The translations under genes and the position numbers were made by a program. Shown one piece after another: positions 12,761 to 18,810 of a DNA stretch of 34,562 nt (position 1 is its first letter; each line of letters begins with the position of its first letter). Source of the DNA: a virus; the IMG/VR virus record IMGVR_UViG_3300037961_001129, positions 1 through 34,562 of that record, one strand, 5' to 3'. The notes under the pieces were generated by a model. That model saw only the letters and a program-made list of their open reading frames with translations. It searched no databases and had not been told where the DNA came from.

Positions 12761-12965
12761 ATGGATATATATAAATGAGATAACTACGCTCCACGCTGAT
12801 GATGATGGCGTATGTTTGTCCAACGAGTATAACTCAATTACGATTGACCCCTACACTCTAGTGGATTGGTTGCCGAATATAATTGAGGTGGCGTTTCAAG
12901 AGAAAGAGAAACGAGACAAAAAAAAGATTGAAGAACTTAAAAATATAGTAAATGAAAAAATATAA
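12741..12965 (+). CDS. Small hypothetical protein
   Basis: 74 residues from ATG 12741; a second in-frame ATG at 12750 is equally possible. The N-terminal half is beta-like (WIYINEITTL, then CLSNEYNSITIDPYTLVDWL), and the C-terminal third is a charged helix (EKEKRDKKKIEELKNIV). No family recognised. It overlaps the following zinc-ribbon-like gene by 14 bases. Confidence 0.6.
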   Translation: MSLMENKWIYINEITTLHADDDGVCLSNEYNSITIDPYTLVDWLPNIIEVAFQEKEKRDKKKIEELKNIVNEKI

Positions 12966-13074
12966 TTATTGCCCTTATTGTGGATTTGATATAGTTTATG
13001 ATGAGGGAGAATTTAAAGGAGAGGTGATGAGCCACTATTGTGTAAATGATGAATATATAACAGATATAATATGA
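12952..13074 (+). CDS. Small zinc-ribbon-like protein
   Basis: 40 residues. CPYCG at 7-11 and the later SHYC (27-30) give Cys7, Cys10, His28 and Cys30, a possible zinc site. The rest is acidic. Such small CPxCG proteins are common in phage early regions and have no assigned function. The stop overlaps the next start (ATGA). Confidence 0.6.
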   Translation: MKKYNYCPYCGFDIVYDEGEFKGEVMSHYCVNDEYITDII

Positions 13075-13238
13075 AACAAAATAACTTAATTGATGAAGTT
13101 GACGATGGATTCAATTATTTTGAATATAGAATGGAAGAACTTAATACAGATGATTCCTGCTATGTAAAAGCATTTATGGATTACATAGTGGTGTTAGAAT
13201 GTAAATTAGATAGATTAACTAAACAATTAAAGAAATGA
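13071..13238 (+). CDS. Small helical protein
   Basis: 55 residues, acidic N-terminal half and helical C-terminal half (AFMDYIVVLECKLDRLTKQL) that looks like a short coiled coil. The start and stop both overlap neighbours by four bases (ATGA), a pattern repeated in this run of small genes. No family recognised. Confidence 0.55.
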   Translation: MKQNNLIDEVDDGFNYFEYRMEELNTDDSCYVKAFMDYIVVLECKLDRLTKQLKK

Positions 13239-13408
13239 AACAATTTAAAGTAAACATTCCAAGTCTGGCAAATACCAGTGCGGTATTTAACGCCAGAGAC
13301 AAAGTAGAACTATTAAAACTAATTTGTCAGAAGTATGACGTGGATATTCAGAAGCACAGGGTGTTCATTTGTGAGGTACAGGATAATCATCCACAGGTGC
13401 AAGGATAA
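13235..13408 (+). CDS. Small hypothetical protein
   Basis: 57 residues beginning MKQFKVNIPSLANTSAVFNA. The length and the ATGA overlap with the previous gene support translation. Its last ten codons contain the first copy of the GGATAATCAT repeat (13381-13390), and its stop lies in the second copy, so the DNA there is doing two jobs. No family recognised. Confidence 0.55.
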   Translation: MKQFKVNIPSLANTSAVFNARDKVELLKLICQKYDVDIQKHRVFICEVQDNHPQVQG

Positions 13409-13429
13409 TCATTACGCAAGGATAATCAT
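13381..13429 (+). repeat. Three GGATAATCAT direct repeats with a DnaA-box-like site
   Basis: GGATAATCAT occurs at 13381-13390, 13403-13412 and 13420-13429 (22 and 17 bases apart), each preceded by CA or CAA. The first copy runs into TCATCCACA (13387-13395), one mismatch from the DnaA box TTATCCACA. Iteron-like; AT-rich DNA and more repeats follow. The phage encodes a DnaA domain-IV-like protein at 9566-10084. Confidence 0.6.
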
Positions 13430-13452
13430 TGTATAATATAAAACAGATTCTT

Positions 13453-13785
13453 ATGAAACTTAAATGGATTGAAACAATAGATGTAAATGCCAAAGAATGG
13501 TTTGACAAACAGAATGGAAATTCTTATTTCGCTGGTACTGTTACACTGAACTACGGAAAGAAGAACCAAAGAGAATACCTTATGCCTATGCAATACGGAT
13601 ATGGTTCGCAATATGAATATGAAGCAAAGAAGGTACTGACTGAATTTAATTGTATCTCTGGTGCTGAATTATCTCCATTGTCTTCTTTTTGTAGAGACAA
13701 CAATATAATTCTACGAACAAGCAAACAAGAAAATTGTAAGCAAAGAGAATTGTTTGAAATTGAACGGAACTATAATGCAAAGTAA
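13453..13785 (+). CDS. Conserved hypothetical phage protein
   Basis: 110 residues from ATG 13453; the frame can be extended to a TTG at 13429, but that lies in the repeat array. The sequence has an N-terminal beta-rich part (WFDKQNGNSYFAGTVTLNYG) and LMPMQYGYGSQYEYEAKKVL, a pattern (NGNSY...PxQYGYGxQYE) I recognise from phage hypothetical proteins near early genes. Two Cys lie in the C-terminal part. Function unknown. Confidence 0.7.
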   Translation: MKLKWIETIDVNAKEWFDKQNGNSYFAGTVTLNYGKKNQREYLMPMQYGYGSQYEYEAKKVLTEFNCISGAELSPLSSFCRDNNIILRTSKQENCKQRELFEIERNYNAK

Positions 13786-13860
13786 ATTCAATACCCTGTT
13801 GAGTTGTGTACCTTATGAATTTAATATATAATAGATTCAATCGGTGAGCAATTCAATAGG
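13782..13860 (+). repeat. Four degenerate TGAATTCAATAGG elements
   Basis: Copies: GTAAATTCAATACCC at 13782-13796, overlapping the stop of the preceding gene; TATGAATTTAATA at 13814-13826; AGATTCAATCGG at 13833-13844; and TGAGCAATTCAATAGG at 13845-13860. All are in + orientation. The first again carries CCC after AATA, as at 2937 and 15365. Confidence 0.65.
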
Positions 13861-14024
13861 TAACAGATTCGGTCAGTTGCATACTATTTAGATTGGTTCT
13901 AAATTGTATAAATGTTTGGATATGTCGTAAAATTGTCGTAGTATTCGCGCGCCCGTTCATATAGTATATATAAATACCCCCCTTATTTAGAATGGATATA
14001 AACTAAAAAAAAAGTTTGTTTTTG
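13861..14024 (+). other. AT-rich non-coding stretch with a GC-rich spot, possible origin or control region
   Basis: Together with the repeats before it, this forms about 300 bases without a gene (13786-14091). It contains a short CGCGCGCCCG island near 13950 in otherwise AT-rich DNA, two similar GTCGTA words, and ATATAGTATATATAAATA followed by six C's. No ORF with support and no terminator were seen. A replication origin is possible because of the neighbouring iterons and AT-rich content; the evidence is weak. Confidence 0.35.
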
Positions 14025-14055
14025 TTTGGCTTATTAACTTTTTTGTGTATATTTG
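14025..14055 (+). promoter_or_regulatory. Bacteroidota-type promoter
   Basis: TTTG (14025-14028), a 19-base spacer and TATATTTG (14048-14055) give an almost ideal match. The first gene starts at 14092, leaving a leader of about 34 bases. It drives the run of small genes to the tandem terminators at 15065-15112. Confidence 0.88.
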
Positions 14056-14091
14056 TACTGTAATTAATTGTTGAACATAAATCAAAACAAA

Positions 14092-14229
14092 ATGAAAACA
14101 CAAAACACAAAAAACAATAGAATTGAAAAAATGGTATTTTATTCAATTGCGAGTATTTACGGACTTATTTCTTTCGGGGGTATCATTGTAATCCTTAAGA
14201 ACTTTAGTGACGTATCCTTTAACTTCTAA
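14092..14229 (+). CDS. Small membrane protein
   Basis: 45 residues. A basic/polar N-terminus (MKTQNTKNNRIEK) is followed by one transmembrane helix at about 14-36 (VFYSIASIYGLISFGGIIVI). It is the first gene after the promoter at 14025-14055 and two bases upstream of another small membrane protein. No family recognised; such early phage membrane peptides may act on the host envelope, which is inference. Confidence 0.6.
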   Translation: MKTQNTKNNRIEKMVFYSIASIYGLISFGGIIVILKNFSDVSFNF

Positions 14230-14231
14230 GA

Positions 14232-14357
14232 ATGGAAAACAAGAAAGTCAAACGAGCATTTGAAACGCTTGACAAGTGGACAAATAAAGCCGTCATTTTT
14301 ATGGCGGTTTTTGTTCTCCTGTTCGTTCTCCTTCATTTGCTCTTATCATTTGTATAA
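14232..14357 (+). CDS. Small membrane protein
   Basis: 41 residues. A basic amphipathic N-terminus (MENKKVKRAFETLDKW) is followed by a very hydrophobic helix at 21-41 (VIFMAVFVLLFVLLHLLLSF) reaching the C-terminus, so it is a tail-anchored or single-pass protein. It is paired with another small membrane protein just upstream. No family recognised. Confidence 0.6.
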   Translation: MENKKVKRAFETLDKWTNKAVIFMAVFVLLFVLLHLLLSFV

Positions 14358-14373
14358 ATTAAAATAAATAATA

Positions 14374-14523
14374 ATGGATTTACATACTATTAAAAGAGTG
14401 GCGGACAAGTTCTCCGACACATTTAACGAGGAAATTGAGGACAGACTTTTAAGTCAGGGATTGGAAGCCACTGAAAAAGAAGTTGAAGCCGTTATAAATG
14501 AGATAATAAAAATTTATAAATAA
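14374..14523 (+). CDS. Small acidic helical protein
   Basis: 49 residues, acidic, predicted mostly helical (VADKFSDTFNEEIEDRLLSQ). Sixteen bases separate it from the previous stop. No family recognised. Supported by its place in a regularly spaced operon behind a strong promoter. Confidence 0.5.
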   Translation: MDLHTIKRVADKFSDTFNEEIEDRLLSQGLEATEKEVEAVINEIIKIYK

Positions 14524-14539
14524 ATAAAAATAACCAAAT

Positions 14540-14815
14540 ATGAAAAAAATAAAAGTACATCAAATGACCAGCCCACGAACAGGCCGACCAGTCGCCAACC
14601 AGTTCGAAATATATACAGACAAGGGCGTATATTTTCAAAGCTATCGCTCCATTATAGCTTTCAAACCTCATAACGGAAAAACGCAACTCGATGAGCATTA
14701 CTGGGATTATTCCCGCACAACCTCCCGTTATCGTGGCGAGTTTCTGGGAGAGAACACAAACGAGACAAGGCGAAGAATAAAAGAGGGAGAATATAAACTA
14801 ACAGACTTAAACTGA
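14540..14815 (+). CDS. Conserved DUF8033-like protein
   Basis: 91 residues. It has GRPVANQFEIYTDKGVYFQS (15-34), YRSIIAFK, then the long signature LDEHYWDYSRTTSRYRGEFL (50-69), GENTNETRRRIKEGEYKL. The pattern VANQF...FQSYxSxIA...WDYSxTTxRYRxxFLxE is shared by a family of small phage and Bacteroidota proteins of unknown function (I believe DUF8033). Base composition is visibly more GC-rich than the neighbours, for example around 14700-14750, suggesting a different origin. The stop overlaps the next start. Confidence 0.75.
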   Translation: MKKIKVHQMTSPRTGRPVANQFEIYTDKGVYFQSYRSIIAFKPHNGKTQLDEHYWDYSRTTSRYRGEFLGENTNETRRRIKEGEYKLTDLN

Positions 14816-15030
14816 TGGCGAATAAAATACAATTTGAACACCTCCAGAAATGGAAGAAAGAACAGAGACAAATGAAGAGATATATTAATTTCAAATATGA
14901 CAACCAGCCGACCGAAACAATAGACGAGGCGAAAGACTTAACAGAAGCAAACTATTTGTTAAATGAGTACCAAATGGCTGGCGATGGTCGCTATTGGATA
15001 AGCAACAAACCGACAAAATGTTGGCTATAA
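14815..15030 (+). CDS. Small hypothetical protein
   Basis: 71 residues, basic N-terminal half (FEHLQKWKKEQRQMKRYINF) and a C-terminal part with AGDGRYWISNKPTKCWL that resembles the tail of small early proteins seen next to DUF8033-like genes in Bacteroidota. ATG overlaps the preceding stop (TGATG). It shares the more GC-rich composition of its neighbour. Function unknown. Confidence 0.65.
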   Translation: MANKIQFEHLQKWKKEQRQMKRYINFKYDNQPTETIDEAKDLTEANYLLNEYQMAGDGRYWISNKPTKCWL

Positions 15031-15064
15031 ATTAAAAATAAAATAATTTTTCGTTATGTTTTTG

Positions 15065-15085
15065 CCCTCTTCGGAGGGTTTTTTT
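15065..15085 (+). terminator. Intrinsic terminator (first of tandem pair)
   Basis: CCCTC (15065-15069), loop TTCG, GAGGG (15074-15078), then seven T's. It ends the small-gene operon that starts at 14025. Confidence 0.92.
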
Positions 15086-15087
15086 GT

Positions 15088-15112
15088 ACCCTTATTTTGA
15101 TAGGGGTTTTTT
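15088..15112 (+). terminator. Intrinsic terminator (second of tandem pair)
   Basis: ACCCTTAT (15088-15095), loop TTTG, ATAGGGGT (15100-15107), eight pairs with one U-G, then T's to 15112. It lies three bases after the first terminator. The ATAGGGG word is shared with the dispersed repeat family. Confidence 0.8.
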
Positions 15113-15362
15113 GTTATCTTGTTTCCAGTCAGTCAGTTAATATATTTTTAAGGGTTAAATTGACATTAAATAGATGTGTTTTTCTGCCGTTTTTAGCTCG
15201 TTTCTACCTTCCAACCATACCAACATACCATAAAGAACCTGTTAAGCTCTTAAATATACCTTAAAATGCTTTATAAGCGTTATATTGATGACTCTGACAG
15301 ACAAACAGACCGACAGACTAATATACCTCAACTCTACACGCATCTCAGTTTCCATCTGCCAA
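15113..15362 (+). other. Non-coding stretch with short periodic repeats
   Basis: About 250 bases between the tandem terminators and the next promoter. It contains CAGTCAGTCAGT at 15126-15137 and three ACAGAC words at an exact 8-base period (15297-15318). No TAnnTTTG box, hairpin-plus-U run or supported ORF was found. An in-frame upstream extension of the next gene to 15266 exists but is not favoured. Possibly a protein-binding or DNA-processing site. Confidence 0.4.
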
Positions 15363-15408
15363 CTGAATTCAATACCCTTGTGAATCTAATAGGTGTTTTG
15401 TATATTTG
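15363..15408 (+). promoter_or_regulatory. Leaderless promoter overlapped by paired TGAATTCAATA elements
   Basis: CTTG (15377-15380), a 20-base spacer and TATATTTG (15401-15408) match the Bacteroidota consensus. Two repeat elements overlie it: CTGAATTCAATACCC at 15363-15377, just upstream of the -33, and TGTGAATCTAATAGG at 15379-15393, starting in the -33 and filling most of the spacer. A protein bound there would block RNA polymerase. The ATG at 15413 is four bases after the -7 box. Confidence 0.85.
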
Positions 15409-15412
15409 TATT

Positions 15413-15658
15413 ATGGCAAAGCGCAAGAAAAAAACAATCAATCTACAGAATCACACAGAATCATTAAAAGCATTCAAGTGGTGTGTAGAAAGAAATATAA
15501 GAATCTACCCAATCCCATCTGCCACACAATACCAAATAGTAATTGATAATGGCGTATCTAAAGTTATATCACCTAAATTGTACGATAAGAATGAATGGTC
15601 AGATAAAATATGGGAGTTATACAGGCATTTTTACAACAAAAGTAAAGTTTCAGTATAA
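15413..15658 (+). CDS. Small basic phage protein, possible regulator
   Basis: 81 residues. The start at 15413 is chosen because the promoter lies at 15377-15408. The N-terminus is strongly basic (MAKRKKKT), followed by LKAFKWCVERNIRIYPIPSA and a C-terminal KLYDKNEWSDKIWELYRHFY. Small proteins ending in DKxEWxDKIWELYxHxY are common in Bacteroidota phages, usually without function. It has its own operator-rich promoter and is followed at once by the TACAATGTA cluster, so it might regulate that cluster or itself; this is inference from position. Confidence 0.75.
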   Translation: MAKRKKKTINLQNHTESLKAFKWCVERNIRIYPIPSATQYQIVIDNGVSKVISPKLYDKNEWSDKIWELYRHFYNKSKVSV

Positions 15659-15730
15659 TACAATGTATAGTAAGATACAATGTATATATATTCTTTTTAC
15701 ACTGTACAGTGTATTCTACTATACAATGTA
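15659..15730 (+). repeat. Cluster of TACAATGTA palindromes before structural operon
   Basis: TACAATGTA at 15659-15667, 15676-15684 and 15722-15730, the last followed by TTATAATAT, plus a perfect 16-base palindrome TACACTGTACAGTGTA at 15698-15713. Flanks such as TATAA and TATAGTA match those in cluster 4277-4340. The region 15659-15809 has no TAnnTTTG box although it precedes about 18 kb of virion genes. Confidence 0.75.
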
Positions 15731-15809
15731 TTATAATATACTACTGTATTATATATTGTGCCATACAGGCAGTTGCGAAAACACTAAGAAATATAAAAGT
15801 TAATTTATT

Positions 15810-16523
15810 ATGGCGAAAAAAGTAGAGATAGAGCTATCAGTTCCAAGCGAACTTTCAGACATAACACTTGGGCAGTATCAGAAATACTTAAAGATACTTG
15901 ACCAGAACAAAGATGACGATAATGCTACGGAGTTTATCAATCTAAAGACTATTGAGATATTCTGTAATGTTGACTTCAAAGACGTATTAAAGATTCCTTT
16001 AGGTGAGGCGGAAAAGGTACTCAAAATCATTAACAAGGCGTTTGAAGAAAAGCCTGATATTATACGCCACTTCAAATTACTTGATGTGGATATGGGCTTT
16101 ATACCAAACTTAGAGCGTATATCTCTTGGCGAGTACATTGACGTAGAAAACGGAATTACTGATTGGCAAACTATGCACAAAGCTATGTCAGTTTTGTATA
16201 GACCAGTAAACTTTAGAAGTAAAGAAAGATATACTATTGCGCCATACGAACCAAGTGATGAGGTATCTGAGCTTATGAGGGAAATGCCACTAGATGTAGC
16301 TATGAGTTCTGTTGTTTTTTTTTACGATTTAGGGAAGGAGTTACTGAAAGCTATTCCGACCTTTACTCAGGAGAATCTGACGGAGGAACAGATTTATCTG
16401 CTCAAGCAAACTTTGGCTCAAAGTGGGGTTGGTATCAATCAATTTACGCACTTGCTGGAGGGGATGTCCTTAGATTCGATAAAGTTACCAAAAGTCCACT
16501 CTTCAAGTGCCTCACCTACCTAA
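15810..16523 (+). CDS. Tail assembly chaperone (frame-0 product, lambda G-like)
   Basis: 237 residues. It reads as the tail chaperone of Bacteroidota siphophages: LSDITLGQYQKYLKILDQNK (15-34), a middle helical part, DVAMSSVVFFYDLGKELLKA and the end LAQSGVGINQFTHLLEGMSL. Its last 100 bases overlap a second coding frame (-1) that encodes a conserved-looking domain, so a fraction of ribosomes probably shift frame as in the lambda G/GT pair. Tail chaperones coat the tape measure during tail assembly. It is the first gene of the structural operon and starts in TTATTATG. Confidence 0.85.
   Translation: MAKKVEIELSVPSELSDITLGQYQKYLKILDQNKDDDNATEFINLKTIEIFCNVDFKDVLKIPLGEAEKVLKIINKAFEEKPDIIRHFKLLDVDMGFIPNLERISLGEYIDVENGITDWQTMHKAMSVLYRPVNFRSKERYTIAPYEPSDEVSELMREMPLDVAMSSVVFFYDLGKELLKAIPTFTQENLTEEQIYLLKQTLAQSGVGINQFTHLLEGMSLDSIKLPKVHSSSASPT
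16315..16323 (+). other. Candidate slippery run (T9) for -1 frameshift
   Basis: Nine T's, read GTT TTT TTT TAC in frame 0, contain the ideal heptamer T TTT TTT. The -1 frame is open from 16271 through this site to 16585. A second, weaker candidate is T CAA AGT at 16418-16424, just before the recognisable -1 domain. I cannot tell which is used. Confidence 0.45.
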
Positions 16524-16585
16524 CATTTGAAAAAGAGAAAAACGAATTAGAAGCTATGATGATTAAGAAAGCATATAAAAGATGA
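16424..16585 (+). CDS. Tail assembly chaperone -1 frameshift extension (lambda T-like)
   Basis: In the -1 frame relative to the chaperone, the sequence reads WGWYQSIYALAGGDVLRF, then KSPLFKCLTYLTFEKEKNEL and ends in MIKKAYKR. This is the typical C-terminal extension of frameshifted tail chaperones in Bacteroidota phages (WGWYxxxYxLAGGD...ECLxxLxFEKEKxELE). It has no start codon of its own: the open frame runs back to 16271 without ATG or GTG. Its stop overlaps the next start (ATGA at 16582), as expected for a translated gene. The true product is a fusion with the N-terminal part of the 15810 protein. Confidence 0.8.
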   Translation, partial: WGWYQSIYALAGGDVLRFDKVTKSPLFKCLTYLTFEKEKNELEAMMIKKAYKR

Positions 16586-17076
16586 GAGCATATTACGATT
16601 TAATAGACAAACTAAATACATATCTGGATGGTAGCCCATCTGTCAATACGGTTACATTTGGAGATATATTTAAAGTGGACTTATCGAAGCAAACCATATT
16701 CCCACTAGCTCACGTTAATGTTGAGAATGTGACTTTCTCTGAGCAAATAATGACATTCTCTTTGCAAGTTATTTGTATGGACATCGTAAACGAAAATAAA
16801 GATGATAAGTTAGCCGCTACCTCCACGCCATACAGAGGACTCGACAATAAGCACGATGTATTTAACACTCAGCTTACAGTAATCAATGGATTGCAATCGT
16901 CTTTGCGTAGAGGCGACTTATATACCGACAAATACCAACTTATCTCTGACGCATCTGCCGTTCAGTTTGAAGATAGGTTTGAGAATTTATTAGCTGGTTG
17001 GAGTATGACATTAGTAATACAGACAGCTAATACAGATATGCAGCTTATTAACGCAACAGGAGACGCTTGTAGATAA
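16582..17076 (+). CDS. Tail completion/neck protein (putative)
   Basis: 164 residues. It begins with a helix (YYDLIDKLNTYLDGSPSVNT), then FGDIFKVDLSKQTIFPLAHV, a beta sandwich, DNKHDVFNTQLTVINGLQSS, and QFEDRFENLLAGWSMTLVIQ. This sequence layout (GDIxxIDLxKQTIFPLxH...NLAGW) is one I know from small tail-terminator/neck proteins of Bacteroidota phages. It would close the tail tube or join it to the head. Position right after the chaperone and before another neck-like gene fits. Confidence 0.7.
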   Translation: MRAYYDLIDKLNTYLDGSPSVNTVTFGDIFKVDLSKQTIFPLAHVNVENVTFSEQIMTFSLQVICMDIVNENKDDKLAATSTPYRGLDNKHDVFNTQLTVINGLQSSLRRGDLYTDKYQLISDASAVQFEDRFENLLAGWSMTLVIQTANTDMQLINATGDACR

Positions 17077-17621
17077 TGGATATAGAACTCAAAAATACAA
17101 TAGCATATCTAAAAGGCTTTGCTGAAAAGGAATTGATAAAATACTTTTTAGAGTCTTACACCAAATCAAGACCAAGAGGTTCTGGTGTAAACGCTAAGGT
17201 AGAGTCATCTGGAAGAGGTGGCAAGTCTTTAAATGTAAAAAGCACTAAGAGTTCTATTGACTTGTTTGGAGACGCATATTTAAAATATGTTGACGAAGGA
17301 ACAGATGCATTTAATCCAAGTATAAGTGGATTGAAAAGATGGATTGGAGAGAAACCAGTAACATTAAAAGACGCAAAAGGAAGGTCTTTACCAGTTAATG
17401 ATTCAAATGTAAACTCACTTGCATTTTTAATCGCAAGAAAAATAAGTACAGAAGGTATTGCGCCAGCTAATTTTATAGGTGAAGTTGTAGATAGAGCTGT
17501 AAGAGAAATAAAAGATTCTATATTACAACCAATAGGCTCAGATATTATAGAAGACTTAGATACATTTATGACAAGTATTGGTTATATTAAAAAGGGAAAC
17601 ACTTACGAATTAAAAAGATAA
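17076..17621 (+). CDS. Putative neck/minor tail protein (HK97 gp10-like region)
   Basis: 181 residues. Basic, Ser/Gly-rich segment at 30-60 (SRPRGSGVNAKVESSGRGGK), then AYLKYVDEGTDAFNPSISGL (67-86), GLKRWI and later FLIARKISTEGIAPANFIGE (116-135). A central xYVxxGTxxxNPS...LxxWI with GxAPxxF near the C-terminus is reminiscent of HK97 gp10-type head-tail or tail-completion proteins, but the match is by pattern only. Overlaps the previous gene by one base. Confidence 0.6.
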   Translation: MDIELKNTIAYLKGFAEKELIKYFLESYTKSRPRGSGVNAKVESSGRGGKSLNVKSTKSSIDLFGDAYLKYVDEGTDAFNPSISGLKRWIGEKPVTLKDAKGRSLPVNDSNVNSLAFLIARKISTEGIAPANFIGEVVDRAVREIKDSILQPIGSDIIEDLDTFMTSIGYIKKGNTYELKR

Positions 17622-17622
17622 G

Positions 17623-18810
17623 ATGGCGCAAATAATAAACACAAGGAGTCCGTTTTACATAAAGGTGTCAGATAGTTCACTTTCAATTGCGACACTTAGA
17701 CTTTATATATATGAAGGTGCAAAAAATACTGGAGTTCCCCCAACTTCAGATTTAAAATACACTATAGCTAAGTCCGAATTAGAGGCTAACAATCAAGTTG
17801 TATTTGAAATATCAGAGCTCATAAGAGACTATATCGACATTAAATATGATGGCGAGTATGATAGTTACTCCGTATGGGTTCTTGCGACTATAACTGCTGA
17901 AGACTCAAGCGGAAGCACTATATCATCTCCAACAGTAACTCCAAGTGATTATGCAGATCAATTTGTAGCTTTAGATGGATATGGTTACTTTGAGGAAGGT
18001 GTGAACCCTGAGCCAAGCCGTTCACTACTTCAGTCAAATAAAATAATGTATCGACCAGAAGACGGTAATATAAACATTCCTATTTTTGCTGAAGATACTA
18101 ATAGCGTTGCGTACTACAACAATGGAACTCTCGTTAGAAGCGAAACAATAACAGACAACGATAACACTAACCAAAAAATTCAATACATATCCGTATCAGG
18201 AAACTCAGATAACGCCACATACGAAGAAAGAGTATTAGAGGATGGCGGTACACTTGAATCCTCTAAGTGTCTAACAGATTTCTTATCCCTATTGGATATA
18301 GGTGAGGTAGATGAGATTGTGGTTGGTTACGATACTTCTGCTGGTACTTCATCTCACGTTATAAAAGTAAGAAAATTTGATTGCTCTAGATATGAACCAA
18401 TCAGAGTTACCTTTGTAAATAAATATGGTGCACTACAAGATTTGTGGTTTGACAGAAAGAGTGTGAATTCAATAAATGTTAAATCAAGCGATTACAAAGC
18501 GTCTGTAATGAACTTCTCTTCAACACCAACTTATGATACCTCCGCACACCAGAATAGGGTGTTAGATTTAGTGGGTACAGAAAGTATAATAATGAATACT
18601 GGGTATATAGATGAATCGTTTAACGAGGTGTTTAGACAGCTTATGCTATCAGAGCAAGTGTGGATGACAAGGTTAACTGATACTGAAGAGGTGTTGCCTT
18701 TGCGCCCAAAAACACAATCGTTACAATTTAAAACCAGAACTAACGATAAGCTAATAAACTATACAGTAGAATTTGACTTTGCTTTTGACAAGATAAACAC
18801 TATTCGATAA
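17623..18810 (+). CDS. Structural tail protein, unknown detailed role
   Basis: 395 residues, beta-rich throughout, starting MAQIINTRSPFYIKVSDSSL. The C-terminal half reads RYEPIRVTFVNKYGALQDLW, then DESFNEVFRQLMLSEQVW, VLPLRPKTQSLQFKTRTNDK and LINYTVEFDFAFDKINTIR. I recognise this arrangement from conserved tail proteins of Bacteroidota siphophages upstream of the tape measure. Distal-tail or baseplate function is plausible. It overlaps the next gene by one base. It contains one GTGTGAATTCAATAAA word at 18461-18476, probably by chance. Confidence 0.65.
   Translation: MAQIINTRSPFYIKVSDSSLSIATLRLYIYEGAKNTGVPPTSDLKYTIAKSELEANNQVVFEISELIRDYIDIKYDGEYDSYSVWVLATITAEDSSGSTISSPTVTPSDYADQFVALDGYGYFEEGVNPEPSRSLLQSNKIMYRPEDGNINIPIFAEDTNSVAYYNNGTLVRSETITDNDNTNQKIQYISVSGNSDNATYEERVLEDGGTLESSKCLTDFLSLLDIGEVDEIVVGYDTSAGTSSHVIKVRKFDCSRYEPIRVTFVNKYGALQDLWFDRKSVNSINVKSSDYKASVMNFSSTPTYDTSAHQNRVLDLVGTESIIMNTGYIDESFNEVFRQLMLSEQVWMTRLTDTEEVLPLRPKTQSLQFKTRTNDKLINYTVEFDFAFDKINTIR

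Noticed and set aside
15266-15412. Upstream extension of the 81-residue protein gene to ATG 15266
   Set aside because: A strong promoter with -7 box at 15401-15408 lies inside the extension, and the extension has no protein-like features.
18461-18476. GTGTGAATTCAATAAA word within a tail gene as a further regulatory element
   Set aside because: Single copy, inside a conserved coding region, lacks the GGG/CCC end; probably chance.
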